Below are positions 24,413 through 32,239 of a stretch of 64,000 bases of DNA, one piece after another; the stretch's first letter is position 1, and each line of letters starts with the position of its first letter. The stretch is taken from assembly GCF_002900975.1 (NCBI RefSeq), contig NZ_PJON01000002.1:434001-498000 (forward strand). Reading direction: 5' to 3'. A program made the position numbers and the translations under genes. The notes beneath the pieces were generated by a model, which was given only the letters and a program-made list of their open reading frames with translations, did not search any database and was not told where the DNA came from. Source of the stretch: Tabrizicola aquatica. GTDB taxonomy: Bacteria; Pseudomonadota; Alphaproteobacteria; Rhodobacterales; Rhodobacteraceae.

Positions 24413-25575
24413 CGCAGACGGCGGGCTGCGGCCCGTCCGGCCCATCGGCCCGTTGCCCAGGATGCGGTCAGCAGATAGCCACCGGTCGGGGCCTCCCAGT
24501 CCAGCATTTCACCGGCGGCGAAGATGCTGGGAAGCGCCTTCACCTCCAACTCGGGGGTGAGGGCGTCCCACGCGACGCCTCCGGCCACGCTGATCGCTTC
24601 GTCCAGCGAACGGGGGCCTTGCAGCGGGATCGGCAGGTGCTTGAGGTGGGCGAACGGCTCGCTTCGGGCGAACTCCATCACCAGGGCTGTCTGGGTGCGG
24701 TCAAGGCCAAGCTTGCGCAGGCGATTGGCGGTGCTTTCGCCTGGCTTCATCTTTGACAGGCGGCGGGTGATCTCGTCCTGGCCAAGGTCGGGGAGAAGGT
24801 CGAGGGCGAGTGGATGCGCGTCGCGTAGATACTTGTATATGCTGTAGATTCCGCCGCCTTCGACACCCTTGGCCGAGATGACGAACTCTCCGCGTTCCCG
24901 GTGCGGACCTGCGATAAGGGCTGTTCCCTTGACAGGTTGTCCGAAGAACGGGGTCATGTGAGAGGACCAGTTCACGCGGAATCCCATGTTGGCGGGTTTC
25001 CAGTCCGTGATCTGCACGCCCTTTTCCCGCAACCACGGAACCCAGGCGCCATCAGAGCCAAGCCGCTGCCAGCTTGCACCGCCCAAGGCAAGGATGGCGA
25101 CTTTTGGTGCCAAGGTCTGCCGGCCGTTTGGCGTGTCGAAGGTAAGGGCGTCCCGCTCAAAGCCAGTCCAGCGCCAGCGGGTGCGCAGGTCGACGCCCTG
25201 CGACGTCAGGCGCTGAACCCAGGCGCGGAGGAGGGGAGAAGCCTTCATCGCCACAGGAAAGACCCGGCCGGACGAGCCTGTATAGACCTCCTGACCCAGT
25301 GCGCGGCACCAGTCCTGCACCTGTTCGGGGCCGAAATCCTGCAGTATCGGGCGAAGGTGCGCCGTGTCGTAGCGCGAGACGAAAGTCTCCCATTCCTCGT
25401 CCTTGGTGACGTTAAGACCGGATTTCCCCGCCATCAGGAACTTGCGCGCGACAGTGGGTTTGGCCTCACAGACAACGGTCTGCGCGCCTGCCTTCGCCAG
25501 TTCCTCGGCGGCCATCAGCCCGGCGGGACCGGCGCCGATGATCAGGGCTTGTGGGGCCTCAGGCTGCGGGGGCAT
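24370..25575 (-). CDS. HI0933/BaiN-family FAD-dependent oxidoreductase
   Basis: 401 residues. The N-terminal dinucleotide fold is ALIIGAGPAGLMAAEELAKA. The family motif KFLMAGKSGLNVT follows (about 45-57), with a C-terminal FAD motif IFAAGEMLDWEAPTGGYLL. The subgroup (TIGR03862-like) has no firm substrate; relatives reduce hydroxyflavin-like or bile-acid-like compounds. It is the last gene of a minus-strand operon (enoyl-CoA hydratase-like, speB, mscS, this gene) and overlaps the mscS stop by 17 bases. Confidence 0.88.
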   Translation of the reverse strand: MPPQPEAPQALIIGAGPAGLMAAEELAKAGAQTVVCEAKPTVARKFLMAGKSGLNVTKDEEWETFVSRYDTAHLRPILQDFGPEQVQDWCRALGQEVYTGSSGRVFPVAMKASPLLRAWVQRLTSQGVDLRTRWRWTGFERDALTFDTPNGRQTLAPKVAILALGGASWQRLGSDGAWVPWLREKGVQITDWKPANMGFRVNWSSHMTPFFGQPVKGTALIAGPHRERGEFVISAKGVEGGGIYSIYKYLRDAHPLALDLLPDLGQDEITRRLSKMKPGESTANRLRKLGLDRTQTALVMEFARSEPFAHLKHLPIPLQGPRSLDEAISVAGGVAWDALTPELEVKALPSIFAAGEMLDWEAPTGGYLLTASWATGRWAGRAAARRLRYASECSALNQGST

Positions 25576-26851
25576 TGCGCAGTTCGACGACGCGGTGCGG
25601 GTAGGGCATCTCGATCCCCGCTTCCTTCAGCGCGTTCCAGATGGCGAAAAGAACCGGCGACCCGTACTTGTTCTTGCCGTCGTCGATACCCGCTACCCAA
25701 TACTCCACGGCAAAATCAACGCTGGACTCGCCAAAGCCCCGAAGCTCGCAATCGGGGCCGTCAGGGGACTGAAGGACGAAAGGCAGCTTGGAAACCGCGC
25801 GCTCGATTATCTCGGGCACGAGATTGATATCCGTCTCGTAACTTACGGAAAACAGTGCCTCATACCGATTGGCGCTGCCTTGATCCGAGTAATTGACCAC
25901 CCGAGTTGTAATGAAGTGTTCGTTCGGGACGACGATCCATTTGCCGTCGAAGGTCTCTAGGATGCAGGCGCGGGCTGTCATCTTGATGATGGTGCCCTTT
26001 TCCCCGCCGTCGAGTTCGACATAGTCGCCGACGGTGGTCTGGCCCTCCAACAGAAGGATGATGCCCGAGACGAAGTTGGCCGCGATCTGTTGCAGGCCAA
26101 GGCCGATCCCGACGCCCAAGGCGCCGCCAAGCACGGCGACGGCGGTAAGGTCGATGCCCATGATCGACATCAACAGAAGGAAGGCCGCGCCGAAGATCGC
26201 CACCTCGGAGGCCTTGATGGCAAGCTCGCGGGTGGCGGGGCGCAGGTCGGGCTGGGACTTGATGTAGCCGGCCGATTGGCGGTTGGACCAACTGCCCAGC
26301 CAGAAAAGCAGCGACCCTGCAATCAAGCCCCGGATCAGGGACAGGGCGGTGAACTGGATGTTGCCAAGGTTGACCTGGGCGGCATCAAGACGCGCCGTGG
26401 CTTCGTCCAGAAAGCCCAGCGCATGCAGCGCCATGACCGGCAGAAGGACGTAGCGGCCCATCAGCTTCAGGAAGCCGGGGGGCAAGACCTTGCGGACCAG
26501 TTCCACGGCTGCAAGGAACAGGAACACGCGCTTGCCGAAGGCGATGACTTCGCCCGAGCCGAAGGTGGCGCGCGTCAGGCCCTCGCCCACGGCGGTCAGG
26601 GCATAGGCCAGCAAGGGCAGCAAAAGCGGCAGGAATTGCAGCGCAAAGCGGCGAAGGCGCGCGATGATATTCGTCGCCTCGGGCTTTGGCGTCAGGGTCT
26701 TTTCGATGATCGGAGAGAAGCGCCGGGCCAGCATGCGGGCGATGAGGTAGGCCAGGATCAGAAGCGCGAACTGCGACAGCGCGGCGGGCGAGGACAGCCA
26801 GCCCAGCGCGGTGTCAGATGCCTGTTGCAGCCAGTCCTGGACCTGCTCCAC
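25559..26851 (-). CDS. Mechanosensitive ion channel, MscS family
   Basis: 430 residues with several N-terminal membrane helices. The pore-lining TM3 and the start of the beta domain are conserved: LGGALGVGIGLGLQQIAANF, then GIILLLEGQTTVGDYVEL and GTIIKMTARACILETFDG with VVPNEHFIT. The channel opens under membrane tension to release solutes on hypo-osmotic shock. It is longer than E. coli MscS (286 residues) because of extra N-terminal helices. Three bases separate it from the speB stop upstream. Confidence 0.93.
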   Translation of the reverse strand: MEQVQDWLQQASDTALGWLSSPAALSQFALLILAYLIARMLARRFSPIIEKTLTPKPEATNIIARLRRFALQFLPLLLPLLAYALTAVGEGLTRATFGSGEVIAFGKRVFLFLAAVELVRKVLPPGFLKLMGRYVLLPVMALHALGFLDEATARLDAAQVNLGNIQFTALSLIRGLIAGSLLFWLGSWSNRQSAGYIKSQPDLRPATRELAIKASEVAIFGAAFLLLMSIMGIDLTAVAVLGGALGVGIGLGLQQIAANFVSGIILLLEGQTTVGDYVELDGGEKGTIIKMTARACILETFDGKWIVVPNEHFITTRVVNYSDQGSANRYEALFSVSYETDINLVPEIIERAVSKLPFVLQSPDGPDCELRGFGESSVDFAVEYWVAGIDDGKNKYGSPVLFAIWNALKEAGIEMPYPHRVVELRNAPAA

Positions 26852-26854
26852 GAC

Positions 26855-27799
26855 TTACCTCCGGTTATGGGCGATGCGCCCGATGGTGTTCAGCAGGATC
26901 TGCGCGGCCAGGATCGTGGTGGTGCCGGAGTGGTCGTAGTCGGGGGCAACTTCGACAAGGTCGATGCCGATGATGTTGCCCTGCTTGGTCAGGCCGTCGA
27001 TCAGCTCCAGCACCTCGTAATACAGGAACCCGCCGTGCGAGGGGGTGCCGGTGCCCGGCGCGATGGAGGGGTCGAAGCCGTCGATGTCGAGGGTCAGGTA
27101 GTAGTCCACGCCTTTGGGGATGCGGGCCAACGTCGCCTCGTTCCCCAGCTTGCGGATCTGGCGGACCGACAGGATGTCGTCGCCCATGGCGCGGGCGGCC
27201 TCATACCCGTCCTTGGCGGTGGAGCTGACATTGCGGATGCCAAGCGCGGTGATGCCCTTGACGTGGTCCTGTTCGGCGGCGCGGCGCATCGGGTTGCCGT
27301 GGCCGTGGCGGACGCCATGGCGCACGTCGACGAAATCGAGGTGGGCGTCAATCTGGACAATGTGGAGCGGGCGGCCCTCGAAGGCACGGATGCAGGGGAT
27401 GTTGATGGAGTGGTCGCCGCCAAGGACGACGGGGATCGCCCCGGCGGCAAGTATGGCGCGGACGCCTTTCTCGATGTTGGCGTGGGAAGTTTCGGTATCG
27501 GTGTGGACTATGTCGGCATCGCCGATATCCAGGATGCGAACGCCGTCCAGGTAGGTCACGTCATCTTCGTGGTCATAGGCCCCGGCGTGGCCGAAGGAGA
27601 AGAGGGTCGAGGCTTCGCGGATGCCCCGTGGCCCAAAGCGGGCCCCGGCGCGGAACTGGGTGCCAAAGTCGAAAGGCGCGCCAAGCACGGCGAAGTCGGC
27701 ATCGATCTTGGACCAGTCCGGCTGGTACGGGTTCTTGCCGAAGGTCGAGATCCCGACGAAGGGCAGGTTCAGTCGGCCGCTGTCATAGCTGTTGGTCAT
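26855..27799 (-). CDS. speB: Agmatinase / ureohydrolase
   Basis: 314 residues of the arginase/agmatinase family. The manganese ligands are in place: GGDHSIN, DAHLDF and DIDGFDPSIAPGTG. These enzymes hydrolyse agmatine to putrescine and urea; relatives act on guanidino acids such as guanidinopropionate or guanidinobutyrate, so the substrate is not certain. The start overlaps the preceding enoyl-CoA hydratase-like stop by 4 bases. Confidence 0.9.
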   Translation of the reverse strand: MTNSYDSGRLNLPFVGISTFGKNPYQPDWSKIDADFAVLGAPFDFGTQFRAGARFGPRGIREASTLFSFGHAGAYDHEDDVTYLDGVRILDIGDADIVHTDTETSHANIEKGVRAILAAGAIPVVLGGDHSINIPCIRAFEGRPLHIVQIDAHLDFVDVRHGVRHGHGNPMRRAAEQDHVKGITALGIRNVSSTAKDGYEAARAMGDDILSVRQIRKLGNEATLARIPKGVDYYLTLDIDGFDPSIAPGTGTPSHGGFLYYEVLELIDGLTKQGNIIGIDLVEVAPDYDHSGTTTILAAQILLNTIGRIAHNRR

Positions 27800-28413
27800 G
27801 GCGCTTCCCCTGTGGTCATGCGTTTCAGGGCGGCAACATGGCCCGGATCGGCGGCAAGCGCCTGTTCGGCCAGCGACATTGCGGTGTCGGTCAATGCCTC
27901 GTTGGGACAGATGCGGTCAATCAGTCCCCAGGCCAGCGCGGTTTCCGCGTCAATCCGCTGACCCGCAAGCAGGATCAGCTTTGCGCGGGACGGTCCGACA
28001 AGTGCGGCCAGTCGCGCCGGGTCCGAGGGTTGCGGGCGATAGCCCAACCGCATCACCGGATAGAAGAACTGCGCTGCCGGTACGGCCACCCGCAGGTCGC
28101 AGGCCAGCGCCACCCCCATCGCCCCACCCGCCAAGGTGCCGTTCAGGGCGGCAATCGTCAGGCCGGGATAGGCCGCGACCGCCCCCGACGCAGCCTCCCA
28201 AGCGGGCGACAGGCCAAGACCGGACTTCATCTCCTCAAGGTCGGCCCCGGCGGAAAAGACCTTGCCCTCGCCAGTCAGGATCAGGACCGGGGTCCGCGCT
28301 GCCGCGACCGCCTGGGCAATCCCGATCAGCATCGCCTCGGTCAGCGCATTGGCCTTTGCCGGGCGGTCCAGCCGAATAATCGTGCAACCGCCGATTTCCG
28401 CCACATTGATCAT
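27796..28413 (-). CDS. Enoyl-CoA hydratase/isomerase family protein
   Basis: 205 residues from ATG 28413, shorter than the usual about 260. The crotonase core is present: VLILTGEGKVFSAGADLEEM, then GTLAGGAMGVALACDLRVA, whose Gly/Ala-rich turns form the oxyanion hole, and LAWGLIDRICPNE. Acidic catalytic residues at the hydratase positions are not clear, so the reaction could be isomerase or hydrolase. A much longer in-frame extension to 28794 is antisense to the neighbouring DUF2125 gene and is rejected. First gene of the operon with speB. Confidence 0.82.
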   Translation of the reverse strand: MINVAEIGGCTIIRLDRPAKANALTEAMLIGIAQAVAAARTPVLILTGEGKVFSAGADLEEMKSGLGLSPAWEAASGAVAAYPGLTIAALNGTLAGGAMGVALACDLRVAVPAAQFFYPVMRLGYRPQPSDPARLAALVGPSRAKLILLAGQRIDAETALAWGLIDRICPNEALTDTAMSLAEQALAADPGHVAALKRMTTGEAP

Positions 28414-28455
28414 CGCACCCCCGGAGAACCTGACCTGCCCGCATCCCGGTTTCCC

Positions 28456-28484
28456 TTGACGCCTTTGCAGGTGATAGAAAGGAT
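28456..28484 (+). promoter_or_regulatory. Candidate promoter of the DUF2125 gene
   Basis: TTGACG at 28456-28461 and AAGGAT at 28479-28484 with 17 bases between. The -35 is good, the -10 poor. It lies 33 bases before the start codon. Confidence 0.35.
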
Positions 28485-28516
28485 GTGACATCAACTTCAA
28501 CCGGAAAGACTTTGCC

Positions 28517-30022
28517 ATGACGCGGACCTTGGCTTGCAGTTCGGCCCTTGCCCTTGTCTTTAGTGCTTCTGCCACTTGGGCAGTTACCCCAGAAGAGGTC
28601 TGGGACAGCTGGCAGGCCCTTGTCACCTCGGCCGGGCAAGAGCTGGTTGTGGGCGGCACCGCCCGCAACGGCGACACGCTGGAGGTGATGGGGCTGGTCG
28701 TGACCCACACCGACGATCTGGGCGGCAGTGCCTCGGTCAGCATCGACCAGCTTGCCTTCAAGGACAATGGCGACGGGACGGTCGCAGTCACCATGTCCGA
28801 CAGCTATCCGATGGCGCTGGCCTTCCCCGAGGGCGAGGACGGCCCCTCCTCGATCAAGCTGACCGTCAGCCAGCCCGGTCTGGTGATCACGGCAGGCGGT
28901 AGCGCGACCGAAACCAGCTATGACTTCATTGCCCCCACGACCACGGTGACCCTGGACGAGATCACCGGCGAGGACGGCCAGGTCCTGGACACCCAGGCCG
29001 AAATGACGCTGAGCGATCTGGCGGCCAAGTACCTGGTGGTCCGGCAGGGCGAAGAAACGCAGCTCGACACCAGTTTTACAGCAGCCAGCATGGCGCTGAA
29101 CGTGGCGGGCGAGGACTCCGAAGGGGCTGGAAGCGGCACGCTGACGCTGTCCATCGCTGACCTGTCTGGCGCGACCAAGGGCAATTTCCTGGGCGCCGAG
29201 ATCATGGCCAACATGGCCACCGCGCTGAACAGTGGCTTTGTCACCGACAGCAGCTTCACCTTTGGCGCAATGTCCGTTGCACTGGACGCGACCGATCCCG
29301 CAGGTCCGGTCAAGGCCAGCGCCACGGCAACCGGCGGCGGGTTCAACCTGGCTTTGGACAAGACCAAGGTCGACTATGGCACCAGCCTGACCGGCCTTGC
29401 GATGACCGTCTCGGGTCCCGAGATTCCCTTCCCCGAGGTAAGCGTCGGCCTGTCCGAACTTGGCTTCGGCATGATGATGCCGGCCTCGAAATCTGAAGAG
29501 CCGCAGGATTTTTCGTTCTCGACCCGCATGATCGACTTCACCGTGTCCGAGGATATCTGGGGACTTATCGACCCCGGCACCTTGCTGTCGCGGGATCCCG
29601 CCAGCTTTGTCTTTGATATCAAGGGCACTGGTCTGTGGTACCAGGACATCATGGACCCCGCCGTCGATCTGGACCAGATCGAGACCCCGGGCGAGGTTCG
29701 CTCGCTCGACATCTCGGAAATCCTGGTGAAGGCTGCGGGGGCAGCAGTCTCGGCGACCGGCGGGCTGACCTTCGACAACAGCAACCTTGACACCTTTGGT
29801 GGGGTGCCCGAACCGTCCGGCAAGATCGATGTCACAATCCAGGGCGTGAACAAGCTGATCGACAACCTGATCGCGCTGGGTTTGCTGCCGGCCGAAGAGG
29901 CCATGGGCTTCCGCATGATGCTGGGCTTGTTCACCCGTCCCGGCGCTGCGCCGGACGAGGTGACCTCGGCGATCGAGTTCCGGGATGGCGGCATCTTCGC
30001 CAACGGGCAGCAGCTGCAGTGA
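28517..30022 (+). CDS. DUF2125 periplasmic protein
   Basis: 501 residues with a signal peptide (MTRTLACSSALALVFSASA, cleavage near TWA-VTPEE). The rest is a long, repetitive, Thr/Ser/Asp-rich beta-type protein with segments such as GLVVTHTDDLGG, GKIDVTIQGVNKLIDNLIAL and the end AIEFRDGGIFANGQQLQ. These are typical of the DUF2125 family, which is common in Rhodobacteraceae and has no assigned function. It should be periplasmic or outer-membrane associated. Divergent from the speB operon. Confidence 0.85.
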   Translation: MTRTLACSSALALVFSASATWAVTPEEVWDSWQALVTSAGQELVVGGTARNGDTLEVMGLVVTHTDDLGGSASVSIDQLAFKDNGDGTVAVTMSDSYPMALAFPEGEDGPSSIKLTVSQPGLVITAGGSATETSYDFIAPTTTVTLDEITGEDGQVLDTQAEMTLSDLAAKYLVVRQGEETQLDTSFTAASMALNVAGEDSEGAGSGTLTLSIADLSGATKGNFLGAEIMANMATALNSGFVTDSSFTFGAMSVALDATDPAGPVKASATATGGGFNLALDKTKVDYGTSLTGLAMTVSGPEIPFPEVSVGLSELGFGMMMPASKSEEPQDFSFSTRMIDFTVSEDIWGLIDPGTLLSRDPASFVFDIKGTGLWYQDIMDPAVDLDQIETPGEVRSLDISEILVKAAGAAVSATGGLTFDNSNLDTFGGVPEPSGKIDVTIQGVNKLIDNLIALGLLPAEEAMGFRMMLGLFTRPGAAPDEVTSAIEFRDGGIFANGQQLQ

Positions 30023-30099
30023 CGGCGCTGGCGCGGCCCAAGGGTTGCACCCGGGGCCGCGCCGGACTACCTCAGCCCGACACAATGCGGGACTGACCC

Positions 30100-31443
30100 A
30101 TGACCCCCCATCTTTCCGACCTGACCTCGGCGCTTCTGGATGCCGCCCGCAAGGCGGGGGCCGAGGCCGCCGATGCACTGGCGGTATCCGGGACGGCGGT
30201 TTCTATCGAAATCCGCAAGGGCGCGCTGGAACAGGCCGAACGCTCGGAACAGGTCGAGATCGGGCTGCGCGTGCTGATGGGGCGGCGGCAGGCCTGCGTC
30301 TCTGCCTCGGACACGTCGACGGCGACGATCACCGCGCTTGCGGAACGGGCCGTAGCCATGGCCCGCGAGGCGCCCGAAGATCCGACGGCCGGGTTGGCCG
30401 AACCCGATCAAATCGCCCATGGCTGGGACGTTGCGGCGCTGGACCTGGCTGATCCTGCCGAGGAACCGGGTGCGGCACAATTGGACAGCGCCGCCCGCGC
30501 GGTCGAGGCGGCGGCACTGGAGGCGGCCGGGATCACACAGGTCGAAGCCCAAGCCGCCTACAGCCGGCGTCAACTGCATCTGGCGGCCACGAACGGGTTT
30601 TCCGGCGGCTATGGCCGGACCTCGACCTCTCTGTCGGCCGTGGCCTTCACCGGGCAGGGCACCGAGATGCAGCGCGACTATGCGGGCGAGGGGCGGGTCT
30701 ATGCCTCGGACATGCCGTCGGCCGTGGACATCGGTCGCCTTGTCGCCGAGCGTGCCTTGCACCGGGTCGGGTCGGTCAAGCCACGGACCGGAACCTTCCC
30801 CGTGGTGTATGACGAACGCGTTGCGGCGTCGCTGGTCGGGCACCTTCTGTCGGCGATCAACGGCTCTTCCATCGCGCGTGGCTCCAGCTGGGCGCGCGAC
30901 CTGCTGGGCAAGCAGGTGCTGCCGGCCGGGATCGCGCTGACCGAGGACCCGCATCGCCCCCGGATTGGCAGTTCGCGTCCCTTCGATGGCGAAGGACTGG
31001 CAACCCGCCGCCGCGAGATTGTGGTGGATGGTGTGCTGACCGGCTGGGTGCTGGACCTGGCGACCGGGCGCAAGCTGGGCATGCCGTCGACCGCCAATGC
31101 CTTTCGTGGCACCAGCGCGCCGCCCTCGCCCTCCACCTCGAACATCGACCTCACGCAAGGTCCGCGCAGCCGTGACGACCTGATCCGCGACATGGGCACG
31201 GGGCTGCTGATCACCTCGATGATCGGGTCGACCATCAACCCGACGACGGGGGACTATTCGCGCGGGGCGGCCGGATTCTGGGTCGAGAATGGCGAACTGG
31301 CCTATCCCGTCCACGAATGCACCATTGCGGGCAATCTGAAGGACATGTTGCTGCGGATCGTTCCGGCCAACGACGCCCGGTCGCATCTGTCGACCCGCGT
31401 GCCCTCGATCCTGATCGACGGGATGACACTTGCCGGCGCGTGA
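30100..31443 (+). CDS. pmbA: TldD/PmbA metallopeptidase-family protein
   Basis: 447 residues of the TldE/PmbA type, the non-catalytic partner of the TldD metalloprotease that processes peptides such as microcin B17 and degrades CcdA. The conserved end region is clear: GSTINPTTGDYSRGAAGFWVE followed by AYPVHECTIAGNLKDM, together with TNGFSGGYGRT-like and PVVYDERVAASLVGHLLSAI segments. The HExxxH metal motif of TldD is absent, which supports PmbA/TldE. No tldD gene is in the window. Confidence 0.92.
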   Translation: MTPHLSDLTSALLDAARKAGAEAADALAVSGTAVSIEIRKGALEQAERSEQVEIGLRVLMGRRQACVSASDTSTATITALAERAVAMAREAPEDPTAGLAEPDQIAHGWDVAALDLADPAEEPGAAQLDSAARAVEAAALEAAGITQVEAQAAYSRRQLHLAATNGFSGGYGRTSTSLSAVAFTGQGTEMQRDYAGEGRVYASDMPSAVDIGRLVAERALHRVGSVKPRTGTFPVVYDERVAASLVGHLLSAINGSSIARGSSWARDLLGKQVLPAGIALTEDPHRPRIGSSRPFDGEGLATRRREIVVDGVLTGWVLDLATGRKLGMPSTANAFRGTSAPPSPSTSNIDLTQGPRSRDDLIRDMGTGLLITSMIGSTINPTTGDYSRGAAGFWVENGELAYPVHECTIAGNLKDMLLRIVPANDARSHLSTRVPSILIDGMTLAGA

Positions 31444-32215
31444 TCTTGCCCTGCTGACCGAAGCCGCGCGCGAGGCGGGGCGCATCGCTTTGCGCTACTG
31501 GCGGCGCGAGCCAAAGGTCTGGGACAAGGGCGGTGAGCATGGCCCCGTGTCCGAGGCCGACCTTGCCGTGAACGACATGCTGAAGCAGCGCCTGCTGGAT
31601 GCGCGCCCCGACTATGGCTGGCTGTCCGAGGAAACGCCTGACGATCCCGCCCGGCTGGCCTGTGACCATGTTTTCATCATCGACCCGATCGACGGCACCC
31701 GCGCCTTCATCGCTGGGGAAGAGACCTTTGCCCATTCGCTGGCCGTGGCCCATCGGGGGCAGGTGACTGCCGGAGTGGTGTTCCTGCCCGCGCTGGACCG
31801 GATCTATGTCGCCTCTGATTCTTCTGCGCCGCTGCGGGATGGGCAGGCCATCGCTGCCAGCCGCCGCGAAAGGCTGGAGGGGGCCGACATCCTGACGACC
31901 AAGGTCAACCTGGCACCCGAGAAATGGCCGGGCGGTGTGCCCGAGGTGCAGCGCCACTTTCGCGCCTCGCTGGCCTATCGGCTGTGCCTGGCGGCCGAGG
32001 GGCGGTTCGACGGGATGCTGACCCTGCGTGACGCCTGGGAATGGGACATCGCGGCCGGCAGTCTGATTGCCGCCAAGGCCGGGGCCGTGGTGACGGACCG
32101 TGTGGGGGCCGCGCTGCGGTTCAACACGCCCTCGGCGTTGGCAGAAGGCGTTCTGGCCCTGCCCCCTGGCCCCCATGCCGAGGCTTTGGGCCGGTTGCAG
32201 GCCCCCCAGATGTAG
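31430..32215 (+). CDS. Inositol monophosphatase-family phosphatase (CysQ-like)
   Basis: 261 residues if the TTG at 31430 is the start; it overlaps the pmbA stop by 14 bases and no ATG fits the domain start. The lithium-sensitive phosphatase motifs are clear: LSEETPDD, IDPIDGTRAFI and WEWDIAAGSLI. Members hydrolyse inositol phosphates or 3'-phosphoadenosine 5'-phosphate; the gene resembles CysQ-type bisphosphate nucleotidases. The substrate cannot be fixed from sequence alone. Probably co-transcribed with pmbA. Confidence 0.88.
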   Translation: MPARDLALLTEAAREAGRIALRYWRREPKVWDKGGEHGPVSEADLAVNDMLKQRLLDARPDYGWLSEETPDDPARLACDHVFIIDPIDGTRAFIAGEETFAHSLAVAHRGQVTAGVVFLPALDRIYVASDSSAPLRDGQAIAASRRERLEGADILTTKVNLAPEKWPGGVPEVQRHFRASLAYRLCLAAEGRFDGMLTLRDAWEWDIAAGSLIAAKAGAVVTDRVGAALRFNTPSALAEGVLALPPGPHAEALGRLQAPQM

Positions 32216-32239
32216 GGGCCCCGCAGGGCCCCCGTCAGA